A stretch of DNA of 64,000 bases, from the NCBI RefSeq assembly GCF_002917925.1, contig NZ_PPFE01000004.1, positions 248,001 through 312,000 on the forward strand. Reading direction: 5' to 3'. How positions within the stretch are numbered: the stretch's first letter is position 1; every line of letters starts with the position of its first letter. The notes under the pieces are model-generated. The model saw only the letters and a program-made list of their open reading frames with translations, was not told the origin of the DNA and made no database searches. This document shows, in pieces, positions 44,586 to 53,417 of this stretch. Position numbers and translations under genes: made by a program. This DNA comes from Roseovarius confluentis. Its GTDB lineage: Bacteria > Pseudomonadota > Alphaproteobacteria > Rhodobacterales > Rhodobacteraceae.

Positions 44586-45671
44586 ATGACCAATATCACT
44601 CCCCAGCCCGGAATACTGGACATCGCCCCTTACGTGGGCGGGTCGAGCCATGTGGAGGGGGTAAGCAACGTGGTCAAGCTGAGCTCGAACGAGAACCCGT
44701 TCGGGCCGAGCGAGGCGGCGAAGGACGCGTTCCGCAAGGCGGCGTATGATCTGCATCGCTATCCGTCGACCGACCATGCCAGCCTGCGGGGCGCGATTGC
44801 AGACGTGCACGGGCTGGATGCCGACCGCATCGTCTGTGGCGTGGGCAGTGACGAGATCCTGTCGCTGCTGTGCCAGTGCTATGCCGGGCCGGGCGACGAG
44901 GTCATTCATACCGAGCATGGCTTTGCCATCTACAAGATCGCGGCGTTGTCCAATGGCGCGACGCCGGTCGAGGTGCCCGAGCGCGAGCGGGTGACGGATG
45001 TGGATGCGATTCTGACCGCGGTGACCGAGCGCACGCGGCTGGTGTTCATCGCCAACCCCAACAATCCGACCGGCACGATGATAGGCGACGGCGAGATCGC
45101 CCGGCTGGCCGAGGGGCTGCCGGAGCACGTGCTGCTGGTGCTGGATGGCGCCTATGCGGAGTATGTCGAGGGGTTCGACGGTGGCGCGGGGCTGGTCGAT
45201 GCGCGCGAAAACGTGGTGATGACGCGGACCTTTTCCAAGATCTACGGGCTGGGCGGGCTGCGCGTGGGGTGGGGGTATGGTCCGGCACATGTGGTGGATG
45301 TTCTGAACCGGGTGCGTGGGCCGTTCAACCTGAGCCAGTCGGCGCTGGTCGCCGCCGAGGCCGCGGTGCGCGACCAGGCCTGGGTCGACAAATGCCGCGC
45401 GGACAATGCGCGAATGCGGGCGTGGCTGGCAGAGGCGCTGGCCGGGCATGGCGTCCCGTCGGACACGTCCCTGGCGAATTTCGTTCTCGCCCGCTTTGCC
45501 GATCAGGAACAGGCCGAGGCCTGTGACGAGTACCTGAAATCCGAGGGTCTGATCGTGCGCCGGGTGGCAGGCTATAACCTGCCGCATTGCCTGCGGATCA
45601 CCGTTGGTGACGAGGCCAGCTCGCGCCGGGTGGCCCATGCGGTAGGGCAGTTCATGGGAGACGCGGAATGA
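44586..45671 (+). CDS. hisC: Histidinol-phosphate aminotransferase
   Basis: The 361-residue class II PLP aminotransferase has [11 protein letters not shown], the NPNNPTGT block, LDGAYAEY and PLP-binding K218 in [15 protein letters not shown]. Next to tyrC it may also transaminate aromatic keto acids. It overlaps tyrC (ATGA). The 222 bp before it contain only a GC-rich hairpin near 44530-44549. Confidence 0.93.
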   Translation: MTNITPQPGILDIAPYVGGSSHVEGVSNVVKLSSNENPFGPSEAAKDAFRKAAYDLHRYPSTDHASLRGAIADVHGLDADRIVCGVGSDEILSLLCQCYAGPGDEVIHTEHGFAIYKIAALSNGATPVEVPERERVTDVDAILTAVTERTRLVFIANPNNPTGTMIGDGEIARLAEGLPEHVLLVLDGAYAEYVEGFDGGAGLVDARENVVMTRTFSKIYGLGGLRVGWGYGPAHVVDVLNRVRGPFNLSQSALVAAEAAVRDQAWVDKCRADNARMRAWLAEALAGHGVPSDTSLANFVLARFADQEQAEACDEYLKSEGLIVRRVAGYNLPHCLRITVGDEASSRRVAHAVGQFMGDAE

Positions 45672-46585
45672 GCGTGATCTATGACCGGGTTGCGCTGATC
45701 GGACTGGGGCTGATTGCCTCTTCGATGTTCTGGGCGATGAAGCGCGCCGGTCTGGCGGGCGAAGTCACGGGATATGCCCGGTCGCAGGAGACCCGCGATG
45801 TGGCACGCGAGATCGGGCTGTGCGACCGGGTCTGTGATAGCGCTGCCGAGGCCGTGGAGGGTGCGGACCTGGTGGTGCTGTGCGTGCCGGTGGGCGTGAT
45901 GGGCGCGGTGGCCGAAGAGATTGCGCCGGCGCTGAAGCCGGGCGCCACGGTCAGCGACGTCGGCTCGGTCAAGAAGGCGGTGATCGAGGCGGTTGGTCCG
46001 CATTTGCCGCAAGGCGTGCATTTCGTACCCGCCCATCCGATGGCCGGGACCGAACATTCGGGGCCACGCTCGGGCTTTGCCGAATTGTTCGAGAACAAGT
46101 ACTGCCTGATTGTGCCGGTGGAGGGCAGCGACCGCGCGGCGGTGGAGCGGCTGGAGGCGTTGTGGCAGGCGATGGGCGCCAGGACCGACGAGATGGATGC
46201 CGACCACCACGACCTTGTCTGCGCCGTGACCAGCCATACGCCGCACCTCATTGCCTATACGATGGTCGGCGTGGCCGACGACCTGCGCCGGGTGACCGAC
46301 AGCGAGGTCATCAAGTATTCCGCCGCGGGGTTCCGCGACTTCACCCGGATTGCCGCCAGCGACCCCACCATGTGGCGCGACGTGTTCCTGACCAACAAGG
46401 AGGCGACGCTGGAAGTGCTGGGGCGTTTCACCGAGGAGCTGTTCGCGTTGCAACGGGCGATCCGCACCGGGGACGGTGATCTGCTGCATGATTATTTCAC
46501 GCGGACGCGCAGCATCCGGCGTGGTATCATCGAGGCCGGGCAAGATACGGATGCGCCGGATTTCGGGCGCGTGAAAAAGGGTTGA
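45668..46585 (+). CDS. tyrC: Prephenate/arogenate (cyclohexadienyl) dehydrogenase
   Basis: The 305-residue protein has the NAD loop [42 protein letters not shown] (with the catalytic-region His) and [11 protein letters not shown], as in TyrA/TyrC dehydrogenases of tyrosine synthesis. No chorismate mutase or ACT domain is present. The start overlaps hisC. Confidence 0.93.
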   Translation: MSVIYDRVALIGLGLIASSMFWAMKRAGLAGEVTGYARSQETRDVAREIGLCDRVCDSAAEAVEGADLVVLCVPVGVMGAVAEEIAPALKPGATVSDVGSVKKAVIEAVGPHLPQGVHFVPAHPMAGTEHSGPRSGFAELFENKYCLIVPVEGSDRAAVERLEALWQAMGARTDEMDADHHDLVCAVTSHTPHLIAYTMVGVADDLRRVTDSEVIKYSAAGFRDFTRIAASDPTMWRDVFLTNKEATLEVLGRFTEELFALQRAIRTGDGDLLHDYFTRTRSIRRGIIEAGQDTDAPDFGRVKKG

Positions 46586-46590
46586 GCAGG

Positions 46591-47196
46591 ATGCGCTTGG
46601 CGTGGATTTTTCCAGTTTTTCTGGCAAGTTGTTCGTTTGGCGGCGGCAAGGGGGATGACCCCGAACTGGTCACGCGGGGGGCTGTCTGCGGCGACCCGTC
46701 GATACAGGGCGTGGTGGTGGGCGATGTGCCCGGAAACGGGGCCTGCGGGATCGCCAATGCGGTCGAGGTGGATGCTGTCGGCGGGGTTCTGCTGAGCCAG
46801 CCCGCGACGATGAACTGCAAGACAGCGCGGACGCTGAACGCCTGGGTGAAGAACGACATGAAGCCGATTGTCGGCGATACCGGCGGAGGCGTCAGAAGCC
46901 TGAAGGTCGCGGCGCATTACGTGTGCCGGACGCGCAATCACAAGCGCGGCGCGCGGCTGTCGGAACATTCCAAGGGCAACGCGATCGACATCTCGGCCTT
47001 CCTGTTGCGTGATGGCACGGATATCTCGGTTCTGAACGACTGGGGCACGGGCAAGCGCGGCAAGATCTTGCGGCAGTTGCATGGCTCGGCCTGCGGGCCG
47101 TTCGGCACGGTTCTGGGGCCGGGATCAGACGGGTATCACCGCGATCACTTCCATTTCGACACGGCGGATTACCGGAGCGGGTCCTACTGTCGATAG
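46591..47196 (+). CDS. Extensin-like C-terminal domain lipoprotein
   Basis: The 201-residue product begins with a lipoprotein signal (MRLAWIFPVFLASC, lipobox LASC). The extensin-like domain has SEHSKGNAIDIS and HRDHFHFD, which resemble the zinc ligands of LAS-type D-Ala-D-Ala peptidases (HxxxxxxD and HxH), so peptidoglycan hydrolysis is plausible. The ATG at 46591 is preferred to the TTG at 46582 that overlaps tyrC. It ends before a tandem hairpin. Confidence 0.85.
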   Translation: MRLAWIFPVFLASCSFGGGKGDDPELVTRGAVCGDPSIQGVVVGDVPGNGACGIANAVEVDAVGGVLLSQPATMNCKTARTLNAWVKNDMKPIVGDTGGGVRSLKVAAHYVCRTRNHKRGARLSEHSKGNAIDISAFLLRDGTDISVLNDWGTGKRGKILRQLHGSACGPFGTVLGPGSDGYHRDHFHFDTADYRSGSYCR

Positions 47197-47203
47197 GGCG
47201 TAT

Positions 47204-47251
47204 CAAATCTTTTGCAAAAAGATTTGCCAAAAGATTTCTGAAATCTTTTGG
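47204..47251. terminator. Tandem double hairpin between convergent genes
   Basis: Two adjacent stem-loops are built from one unit: 47204-47226 (CAAATCTTTT/AAAAGATTTG, loop GCA) and 47227-47251 (CCAAAAGATTT/AAATCTTTTGG, loop CTG). T-rich 3' arms occur on both strands, fitting a bidirectional terminator for the extensin-like and DUF2125 genes. Confidence 0.75.
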
Positions 47252-47254
47252 CCT

Positions 47255-48259
47255 CTAGCGCAGGCGCAGTACTGGCGCGGGGCCGAGGGGCACCGGGCCC
47301 AAGAGAACGCGGCCATCGCGCAGACCCAGCGGAATGTCGAGCGTCTTGGGGTTGCCGGCCATTTGCGACACCAGCGCGAGGCCGTCTTCGAGCGTGCCGG
47401 CAAAGCCCTGTGGCAGCGCGCCGCTGTCCACGGCGAGGCGCAGGATGTCGCGCCAGTTGCGCGCCTTGACGGTGATTTCGCCCGTGGGAATGCCGGCGGC
47501 GTCGACCGTGACCTCGCCCGCGGCCTGCAATTCCAGCCGGCCCCAGCGGGCTTCGGCCAGCTTGAGCTCGATGCGGCGGGGCTGGGGGCGGGCGTCCTCG
47601 ATCGCCGAGAGGTCCCAGGGCTTGTCGAACGCCACGGTCATGTCTATCGACAGCGCCTCGAGCGAGTCGGGCAGGGTGTCGCCGGGATCGACCTTGACAC
47701 GCCAGTCGAGCGCAGGGGTAAACCCGTCGGCGTTGAGGCCCAGGCGATAGCTGCTGTCGGCGGCGGTCGAGCGTTCGGCGGCGAGCGTCAGGCTGTCGGC
47801 GGTGGTCGGCTGGACGGTGGTGTCAGGCTGAATGGCGAGATTTTCGGCGGTCAGGGTCAGGCGATCCAGCGGCAGGCCCGGCGCGGCGCGGGTAACAAGG
47901 CTGGCGCGCATGTCCGTGCTGGTCACGTCGTACTTGGCCCGGGGCGTCGCGACCAGCTGATGATCGGGCCAGACGGCGATGATGTGGTTGGGCTTGTAGC
48001 TGAGCGCGAAGAGTTGGAAGAACGGTGCCTCCCACGCAAGGCCGGTGTCGGGGTCGGCGAGGCTGACATCGGTGAAGGTGGTGTCGAAGCGGTTGGGGAA
48101 GCCGCGGGTCGTGAGGTCGGAATACTCGGCCACCCAGCCATCGGCGCGACGGCCCTCGAACCACGCCTCGAACGCCTTGGTCGCGCCGGTGGAGCCGACG
48201 GCCCAGTAGACGGACCATGCCAGGGCCGCCACCACGATCAGGATCAACATGCCGCGCAT
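47255..48259 (-). CDS. DUF2125 family membrane-anchored protein
   Basis: The 334-residue protein has one N-terminal membrane helix (MRGMLILIVVAALAWSVYW) and a long beta-rich periplasmic part with GWVAEYSDLTTRGFPNRFDTTFTDVSLADP, the DUF2125 hallmark. The function of the family is not established. The ATG at 48259 is preferred; the frame is open upstream to 48331 with a basic, unlikely leader. Confidence 0.82.
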   Translation of the reverse strand: MRGMLILIVVAALAWSVYWAVGSTGATKAFEAWFEGRRADGWVAEYSDLTTRGFPNRFDTTFTDVSLADPDTGLAWEAPFFQLFALSYKPNHIIAVWPDHQLVATPRAKYDVTSTDMRASLVTRAAPGLPLDRLTLTAENLAIQPDTTVQPTTADSLTLAAERSTAADSSYRLGLNADGFTPALDWRVKVDPGDTLPDSLEALSIDMTVAFDKPWDLSAIEDARPQPRRIELKLAEARWGRLELQAAGEVTVDAAGIPTGEITVKARNWRDILRLAVDSGALPQGFAGTLEDGLALVSQMAGNPKTLDIPLGLRDGRVLLGPVPLGPAPVLRLR

Positions 48260-48342
48260 CTGCCTATCAGCCTTCTTCCGAGCCCTTGCCGAGTGGTATT
48301 TAAAGTGATTAGGGGGCAGGGGAAAGCGCAAGGAGCGGAAAA

Positions 48343-48873
48343 ATGACGATGTGGGTTTTCGGCTATGGGTCGCTGGTGTGGAACCCCGGCTTCACGCCGG
48401 TGCAGCGCGTGCTGGCCGCCTTGCCGGGCTATCATCGCAGCTTCTGCATGCGCTCGATCCACCACCGCGGCACCGAGGAGAACCCCGGCCTTGTGCTGGC
48501 GCTGGACGAAAGCCCGGATGCGCTGTGCCGGGGTGTGGCGCTGGCGGTGCACGAGGACGAAGAGGACAAGGTGCTGGCCTATCTGCGCGAGCGGGAACTG
48601 GTGTCGGCGGCCTATCTTGAGAAAGAGCTGGACATCATGCTGCGCGACGGGCGGCAGGTGCGGGCGCTGACCTATGTCATCGACGCCGATCACGTGCAGT
48701 ATTGCGGCGGGCTGGACCTGGAGGAACAGGCCCGGATCATCGCGCGCGCGCATGGCGGGCGGGGGCCGAACCACGAGTATCTTTTCCAGACCGTCGCGCA
48801 TCTGGAGGAGCTGGGCATCGTTGATCCCGAACTGGACTGGCTGGTGCGGCGGGTGAAGGGGATCGGGGTCTGA
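48343..48873 (+). CDS. chaC: ChaC-like gamma-glutamylcyclotransferase
   Basis: The 176-residue protein has the substrate loop WVFGYGSLVWNPGF and the catalytic Glu region YLRERELVS, plus a Tyr-rich C-terminal half (NHEYLFQTVAHLEELGI). ChaC enzymes release 5-oxoproline from glutathione. The length is short but complete for the bacterial form. Monocistronic. Confidence 0.9.
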   Translation: MTMWVFGYGSLVWNPGFTPVQRVLAALPGYHRSFCMRSIHHRGTEENPGLVLALDESPDALCRGVALAVHEDEEDKVLAYLRERELVSAAYLEKELDIMLRDGRQVRALTYVIDADHVQYCGGLDLEEQARIIARAHGGRGPNHEYLFQTVAHLEELGIVDPELDWLVRRVKGIGV

Positions 48874-48976
48874 GCAAACCTGCGGCGAAGGTGCGGCAAA
48901 CGCTTTAAAACCTTGGCTTCAAAGTGGTTAACGCGTAGGGTGTCGCCAAACAATAACCGCGCCGGGAGCCGTCCAG

Positions 48977-50200
48977 ATGGACCAGCCGGACCGTGAGGTC
49001 GAGCCCAACTTTTCACACCCCGTGAGGCAGATCACGCTGATGCTGATCGTGCTGGCCCTGACGGGGCTTGGCGCGTTCTTCGCGCTGCCGCGGGTATTGC
49101 CGGTGTTCCAGGCCAACCCGTACCTGAACGGGTTCATCCTGTTCGTCTTTGTGATCGGGGTGGTGGCCTGTTTCTGGCAGATGTACCAGCTGATCGGTTC
49201 GGTGCGCTGGATCGAGGGGTTTGTCCAAGAACGGGAAACACCCCAGGATATCAAGGCGCCGCTGCTGCTGGCACCCCTGGCGACCCTGCTGAAGCAGCGC
49301 GGCAAGCGGATGAAGATCGCGTCGGGCTCGGCGCGGTCGATCCTCGACTCGGTGGCACAGCGGATCGACGAGGCACGGGAGATCACGCGCTACATCACCA
49401 GCATGTTGATTTTCCTCGGCCTTTTGGGGACGTTCTATGGCCTGGCCACGACGGTGCCGGCGGTGGTGGACACGATCCGCAGCTTGGCCCCGCAGGACGG
49501 CGAGGAAGGCGTGGACGTGTTCAACCGCCTGATGACCGGGCTGGAATCGCAGTTGGGCGGCATGGGCGTGGCCTTTGCCAGTTCGCTCCTGGGCCTTGCC
49601 GGGTCGCTGGTGGTGGGCCTTCTGGAGCTGTTCGCGGGGCACGGGCAGAACCGGTTTTACCGCGAGTTGGAAGAGTGGATGTCGACGATCACGCGGGTCG
49701 GTCTTGCGTCGGGTGACGGCGAGGGCGGCAGCGAGGCGGGCGTGATGGCCAGCGTCGTCGACCACATGGGCGAGCAGATGGAGAGCCTGCAGCTGATGCT
49801 GACGCAATCCGACGTAAGCCGCGCGATGGTGGACGAAAAGCTGGGGCTTCTGGCGGATTCGATGGAGAAGCTGACCGCGCGTCTGACCGATAGCGCGCCC
49901 CTGCATGACGCGTTGTCGCGGGTGGCGGACGGGCAGGAAGAGCTGATCCGGCAGATGGCGAGCCACGAGGGCGAGAGCGGTGGGATCGACGCGGAAAGCC
50001 GGATGCGGCTGCGGTCGATCGACGTGCAGATGTTGCGCATCCTGGAGGAAATCAGCGCCGGGCGGCAGGAAAGCATGAGCGAGTTGCGCACCGACCTGAA
50101 TTCGCTGTCGCGGGCGATCGGGCAGTTGGCGTCGAGCCATGGGCGAAGCGATGCGGCGCCACGGGCACTGCGCCGCACCGAGCGGGAGCAGGGGAGCTAG
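48977..50200 (+). CDS. MotA/TolQ/ExbB-like ion-channel subunit with long cytoplasmic tail
   Basis: The 407-residue protein has four likely membrane segments (about 17-38, 50-72, 139-160, 193-215); the last two (YITSMLIFLGLLGTFYGLA and GMGVAFASSLLGLAGSLVVGL) carry the MotA/TolQ/ExbB motif. A helical C-terminal tail of about 180 residues follows. It is 3 nt upstream of an OmpA/MotB-like partner, so the two likely form a proton-driven complex acting on the cell wall. The role is unknown; it is neither the flagellar stator nor the TonB/Tol set by layout. Confidence 0.8.
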   Translation: MDQPDREVEPNFSHPVRQITLMLIVLALTGLGAFFALPRVLPVFQANPYLNGFILFVFVIGVVACFWQMYQLIGSVRWIEGFVQERETPQDIKAPLLLAPLATLLKQRGKRMKIASGSARSILDSVAQRIDEAREITRYITSMLIFLGLLGTFYGLATTVPAVVDTIRSLAPQDGEEGVDVFNRLMTGLESQLGGMGVAFASSLLGLAGSLVVGLLELFAGHGQNRFYRELEEWMSTITRVGLASGDGEGGSEAGVMASVVDHMGEQMESLQLMLTQSDVSRAMVDEKLGLLADSMEKLTARLTDSAPLHDALSRVADGQEELIRQMASHEGESGGIDAESRMRLRSIDVQMLRILEEISAGRQESMSELRTDLNSLSRAIGQLASSHGRSDAAPRALRRTEREQGS

Positions 50201-50203
50201 GCG

Positions 50204-52318
50204 ATGGCCCTGTCACGGCGCACCGGCGCACGATTCCAGGCCTCTATCTGGCCGGGATTCGTGGATGCGATGACGGGCCTTCTGCTGGTGCTGATGTTCG
50301 TGCTGACCATCTTCATGGTGGTGCAGTTCGTTTTGCGCGAGACGATCAGCGGACAGGAAAGCCGGCTGGACGAGCTGTCGTCCGAAGTGGCGGCGCTGAG
50401 CCGGGCGCTGGGGTTGGAACAGGACCGCAACGCCACGCTGACCGAGCGGGTGGGTGCGCTGACCGCGACGCTGGGCGATGCGCGGGAACGGCAGGAACAG
50501 CAGGCGGCGCTGATCGCGGCACAGGAATCGCAGATCGCCGAGGCAGAGGCCCGGATCGCCAGTTTCGAGGAACAGGTGGCGGGGCTGTTGGCGCAGCGCG
50601 ACGAAAACCTTGGCACGATTGCGGACCTGGAAGGCCAGCGCGAAGAGTTGCTGAGTGAGCAGGAGCAGTTGCAGTTGGCATTGGCGGGTTTGCGCGACGA
50701 GATCGATGCGCAGGAAGAAGCCGCGCGGTTGGCGGCGGCACAGGCCGATGCGCTGGAGGCGATGATCGCGGAATTGCGCGGCGAGGCCGAGGCGGATGAG
50801 GCGGCGCAGGCGGAGCTGACCGCGCAGGTCGAGGATTTGCAGGCGCAATTATCGGACGAAGAGAAGGCGCGGCTGGCCGAGGCGGCTGCGGCGGAGGCAC
50901 TGCGTGATCGCTTGGAAAACGCGGATGCGGAGCTGACGGCGATGACGCTGGCGCTGGAGGAACAGCGCAGGAAAGCCGAGGAAACGCTGGCCATGCTGGC
51001 CGCGGCCGAGGACGCGCAGGAGGATCTGGACGTGCGGCTGGCGGCGGCGCTGATGGCGCAGCAGGAGGCCGAAGCCGCGTTGACGGAGGCCGAGAGCGGA
51101 CAGGAGGTGACCCGCTCTCAGTTGAACTCTGTCGAGGCGGAACTGGCGCAGGCGCTGGCGGATATGGAGGCCGAGACGGTGCGGGCCGAGGAGTTGCAGC
51201 TTCGGCTGAGCGAGACCGAAGCGGAACTGGCCGCCTTGAGTAAGGAAAGCGGCGAGGTGGCGCAGACCGCGGCAAGTCTGGAAGAGCGGTTGGCCGAGGC
51301 ATTGGCGGCCAAGACCGCCGCCGAGAACGAGGCGGTGGAGAATGCCGATCTGATCGCGGATTTGAGGCGACAAGTCGAGGCGCTGGAGGCAGATGTGCAG
51401 GCGCGCGACAAGCGGATCGCGTCTTTGATGGCGGCGAACGAGGCGGCCACGGCGGAGGCCATGTCGGCGGAAGATGTGCGCGCGCAGCTGGCCGCGGCCC
51501 TGGCCGCGAAGCTGGCCGCCGAAGAGGAGGCCGAAGCGCGGCTGACGGAAGCCGAGCAGCGGGCGGCGATGCTGGGGCAGGTGCAGGCGGAGCTGGACCG
51601 GCAGCGTTCGTTGGCCGACGAGGCGCAAGAGGAAGAGGCGCTGCTGAACCAGCAGGTGCGCGCATTGCGTGATCAGTTGGGGCAGTTGCAGGCGCTTCTG
51701 GACGATGCCAAGGCGCGCGAGGCCGCATCGGAAGTGCAGCTGCAATCGCTGGGCAACGAGTTGAACACCGCGCTGGCGCGGGTGGCGGCCGAGGAACGGC
51801 GGCGGCGCGAACTGGAGGAAGCCGAGCGCAAGCGGCTGGAGGCGGAACGTGCGGACCTTGAGAAGTTCCGGTCGGAGTTCTTTGGCCGGTTGCGGCAGTT
51901 GCTGGAAGAACAGGAAGGCGTGCGGATCGTGGGCGACCGCTTCGTCTTCTCGTCCGAAGTACTGTTCGCACAGGGTGAAGCGCGCCTGTCGGACGCGGGC
52001 GAAGGCGAGCTGGCGAAGGTGGCCGATATCCTGCGCACCGTGGCCGAGAACATTCCCGAGGATATCGACTGGGTGATCCAGGTGGACGGGCATACCGACA
52101 ACGTGCCGGTGCGCGCGGGCGCGCGGTTCGAGGACAACTGGGAGCTAAGCCAGCAGCGGGCCCTGTCGGTGGTGCGCTACCTTGTGGATTTCCTGGGTCT
52201 GCCGCCGGAGCGTTTGTCGGCCAACGGGTTCGGGCAGTACCAGCCGATCAACCCCGCCGACACCCCCGAGGCGCGGGCGCAGAACCGGCGGATCGAGCTG
52301 AAGCTGACGGAGAAGTAG
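50204..52318 (+). CDS. MotB/OmpA-like protein with a very long coiled coil
   Basis: The 704-residue protein has a short cytoplasmic start, one membrane helix (about 19-43) with an Asp at its start (GFVDAMTGLLLVLMFV) placed like the proton-carrying Asp of MotB, then about 490 residues of nearly unbroken Ala/Glu/Leu-rich coiled coil (roughly 50-550), and an OmpA-type peptidoglycan-binding domain (DGHTDN, WELSQQRALSV, NRRIELKL). MotB has only a short linker, so the coiled coil is the odd part. Partner of the upstream MotA-like gene. Confidence 0.85.
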   Translation: MALSRRTGARFQASIWPGFVDAMTGLLLVLMFVLTIFMVVQFVLRETISGQESRLDELSSEVAALSRALGLEQDRNATLTERVGALTATLGDARERQEQQAALIAAQESQIAEAEARIASFEEQVAGLLAQRDENLGTIADLEGQREELLSEQEQLQLALAGLRDEIDAQEEAARLAAAQADALEAMIAELRGEAEADEAAQAELTAQVEDLQAQLSDEEKARLAEAAAAEALRDRLENADAELTAMTLALEEQRRKAEETLAMLAAAEDAQEDLDVRLAAALMAQQEAEAALTEAESGQEVTRSQLNSVEAELAQALADMEAETVRAEELQLRLSETEAELAALSKESGEVAQTAASLEERLAEALAAKTAAENEAVENADLIADLRRQVEALEADVQARDKRIASLMAANEAATAEAMSAEDVRAQLAAALAAKLAAEEEAEARLTEAEQRAAMLGQVQAELDRQRSLADEAQEEEALLNQQVRALRDQLGQLQALLDDAKAREAASEVQLQSLGNELNTALARVAAEERRRRELEEAERKRLEAERADLEKFRSEFFGRLRQLLEEQEGVRIVGDRFVFSSEVLFAQGEARLSDAGEGELAKVADILRTVAENIPEDIDWVIQVDGHTDNVPVRAGARFEDNWELSQQRALSVVRYLVDFLGLPPERLSANGFGQYQPINPADTPEARAQNRRIELKLTEK

Positions 52319-52349
52319 GCGCGAGCCTGTCGCGGACACCCCGGTGGCG

Positions 52350-53330
52350 CTACTCGGCCAGAACGATGATGTCGGCGTGGCGGTTGGCCAGCACCTGGCC
52401 GTCCCGTTCCAGCGTCACGTAGCCGCGATAGGCGCCGGGGGGCCAGCCGCCCTCGGGCGCGCGGCGGCCATAGGCGCGGAAAAGCTGAGCCTGCGGGGCC
52501 TCGAGCGTTTCGGAATGGGTGAAGATTTCGCCTTCGGGGCCGGAGGCGGTGACGCGCATGGCGTCGCCGGGTTGGGCATAGAAAACGTGACCATAGAGCA
52601 CTAGCGGCGTGTCGGGCGTTGTCTCGGACACGCGGGCGTCGCCGGATTTCACGTCATCGAATTTCGGCACGGCGGTGGAGAAACCGGCGGTGAAAAGCCC
52701 GGCGCGGTCATAGGGCAGGGCGCTTTCCCATAGGCCCGGGCCGGTGGCGGTGCCGCAGGTGCCCGGCTCGGCCTTGGGCAGGAACGGGTCGATCACCTCG
52801 CCGTCCTTGAGGACCGAAAGGTGGATGTGGGGCGCGTTGGTGAGACCGCTGAGGCCGATTTGACCCAAGGGCGTGCCGCTGTCGACCTCCTGTCCTTCGG
52901 TCACGGCGATGGAGCCCTTTTTCATGTGGCAATAGAGTGTCTGCCAGCCGCTGCCGTGGTCGATGCGCACGGCATTGCCGCATTCCCGGCCTGCGATGGC
53001 GTCGCGGGTCTCTTCGGTCACGGGGGTGTCTTCCATCCCATCGCGCAGGGCGGCGACGCGGCCCGGGGCGGCGGCGAGGACGTTGACGCCCTGATCCATC
53101 GCCTCGAACGAGAGCAGGTGAATGTCGGTGCCGCGGTGGCCGTCGCGGCTTTTGAGGCTGCACATGAAGTCGTGCTGGCCCGGGCCGGGGTCGAGGTCGA
53201 CGTAATCCTCGATATAGCAGGTCTGGCCCAGGGCGCAGTCGATGGGCAGCGCGAGCGTGGGCGGCTCGGCCAGGGCAGGTGTGGTCAGCAGGGCGATGGC
53301 AAGGGCGGCAAGGGAGAGGCGTGTCGGCAC
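52350..53330 (-). CDS. M23-family peptidoglycan metallopeptidase, secreted
   Basis: The 326-residue protein has a signal peptide (VPTRLSLAALAIALLTTPALA, GTG start) and a lysostaphin-type domain with metal ligands in GHRGTDIH and HIHLSV; the catalytic His lies in LYCHMKKGS. A beta-rich C-terminal domain follows. I chose the GTG at 53330 because the alternative ATG at 53372 lies inside the clpA terminator hairpin. It acts in the periplasm on peptide cross-links, if active. Confidence 0.85.
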   Translation of the reverse strand: MPTRLSLAALAIALLTTPALAEPPTLALPIDCALGQTCYIEDYVDLDPGPGQHDFMCSLKSRDGHRGTDIHLLSFEAMDQGVNVLAAAPGRVAALRDGMEDTPVTEETRDAIAGRECGNAVRIDHGSGWQTLYCHMKKGSIAVTEGQEVDSGTPLGQIGLSGLTNAPHIHLSVLKDGEVIDPFLPKAEPGTCGTATGPGLWESALPYDRAGLFTAGFSTAVPKFDDVKSGDARVSETTPDTPLVLYGHVFYAQPGDAMRVTASGPEGEIFTHSETLEAPQAQLFRAYGRRAPEGGWPPGAYRGYVTLERDGQVLANRHADIIVLAE

Positions 53331-53358
53331 GGGGTCATCTCGCAGGCTGGTCGAACGG

Positions 53359-53386
53359 AAAACGGGCGGCATTGGATGCCGCCCGT
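53359..53386 (-). terminator. Intrinsic terminator of clpA
   Basis: On the minus strand a perfect 11-bp stem (ACGGGCGGCAT/ATGCCGCCCGT, loop CCA) is followed by TTTT, 31 nt after the clpA stop. It sits between clpA and the M23 gene. Confidence 0.75.
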
Positions 53387-53417
53387 CATGTAGTCTATCG
53401 CAAAGCCTGCGCCGGTG

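Noticed and set aside
48977..52318. Zorya-type defence (ZorAB) for the MotA/MotB-like pair
   Set aside because: No ZorC, ZorD or ZorE gene is near, the long helical part is in the OmpA-like partner rather than the MotA-like one, and neighbours are housekeeping genes.
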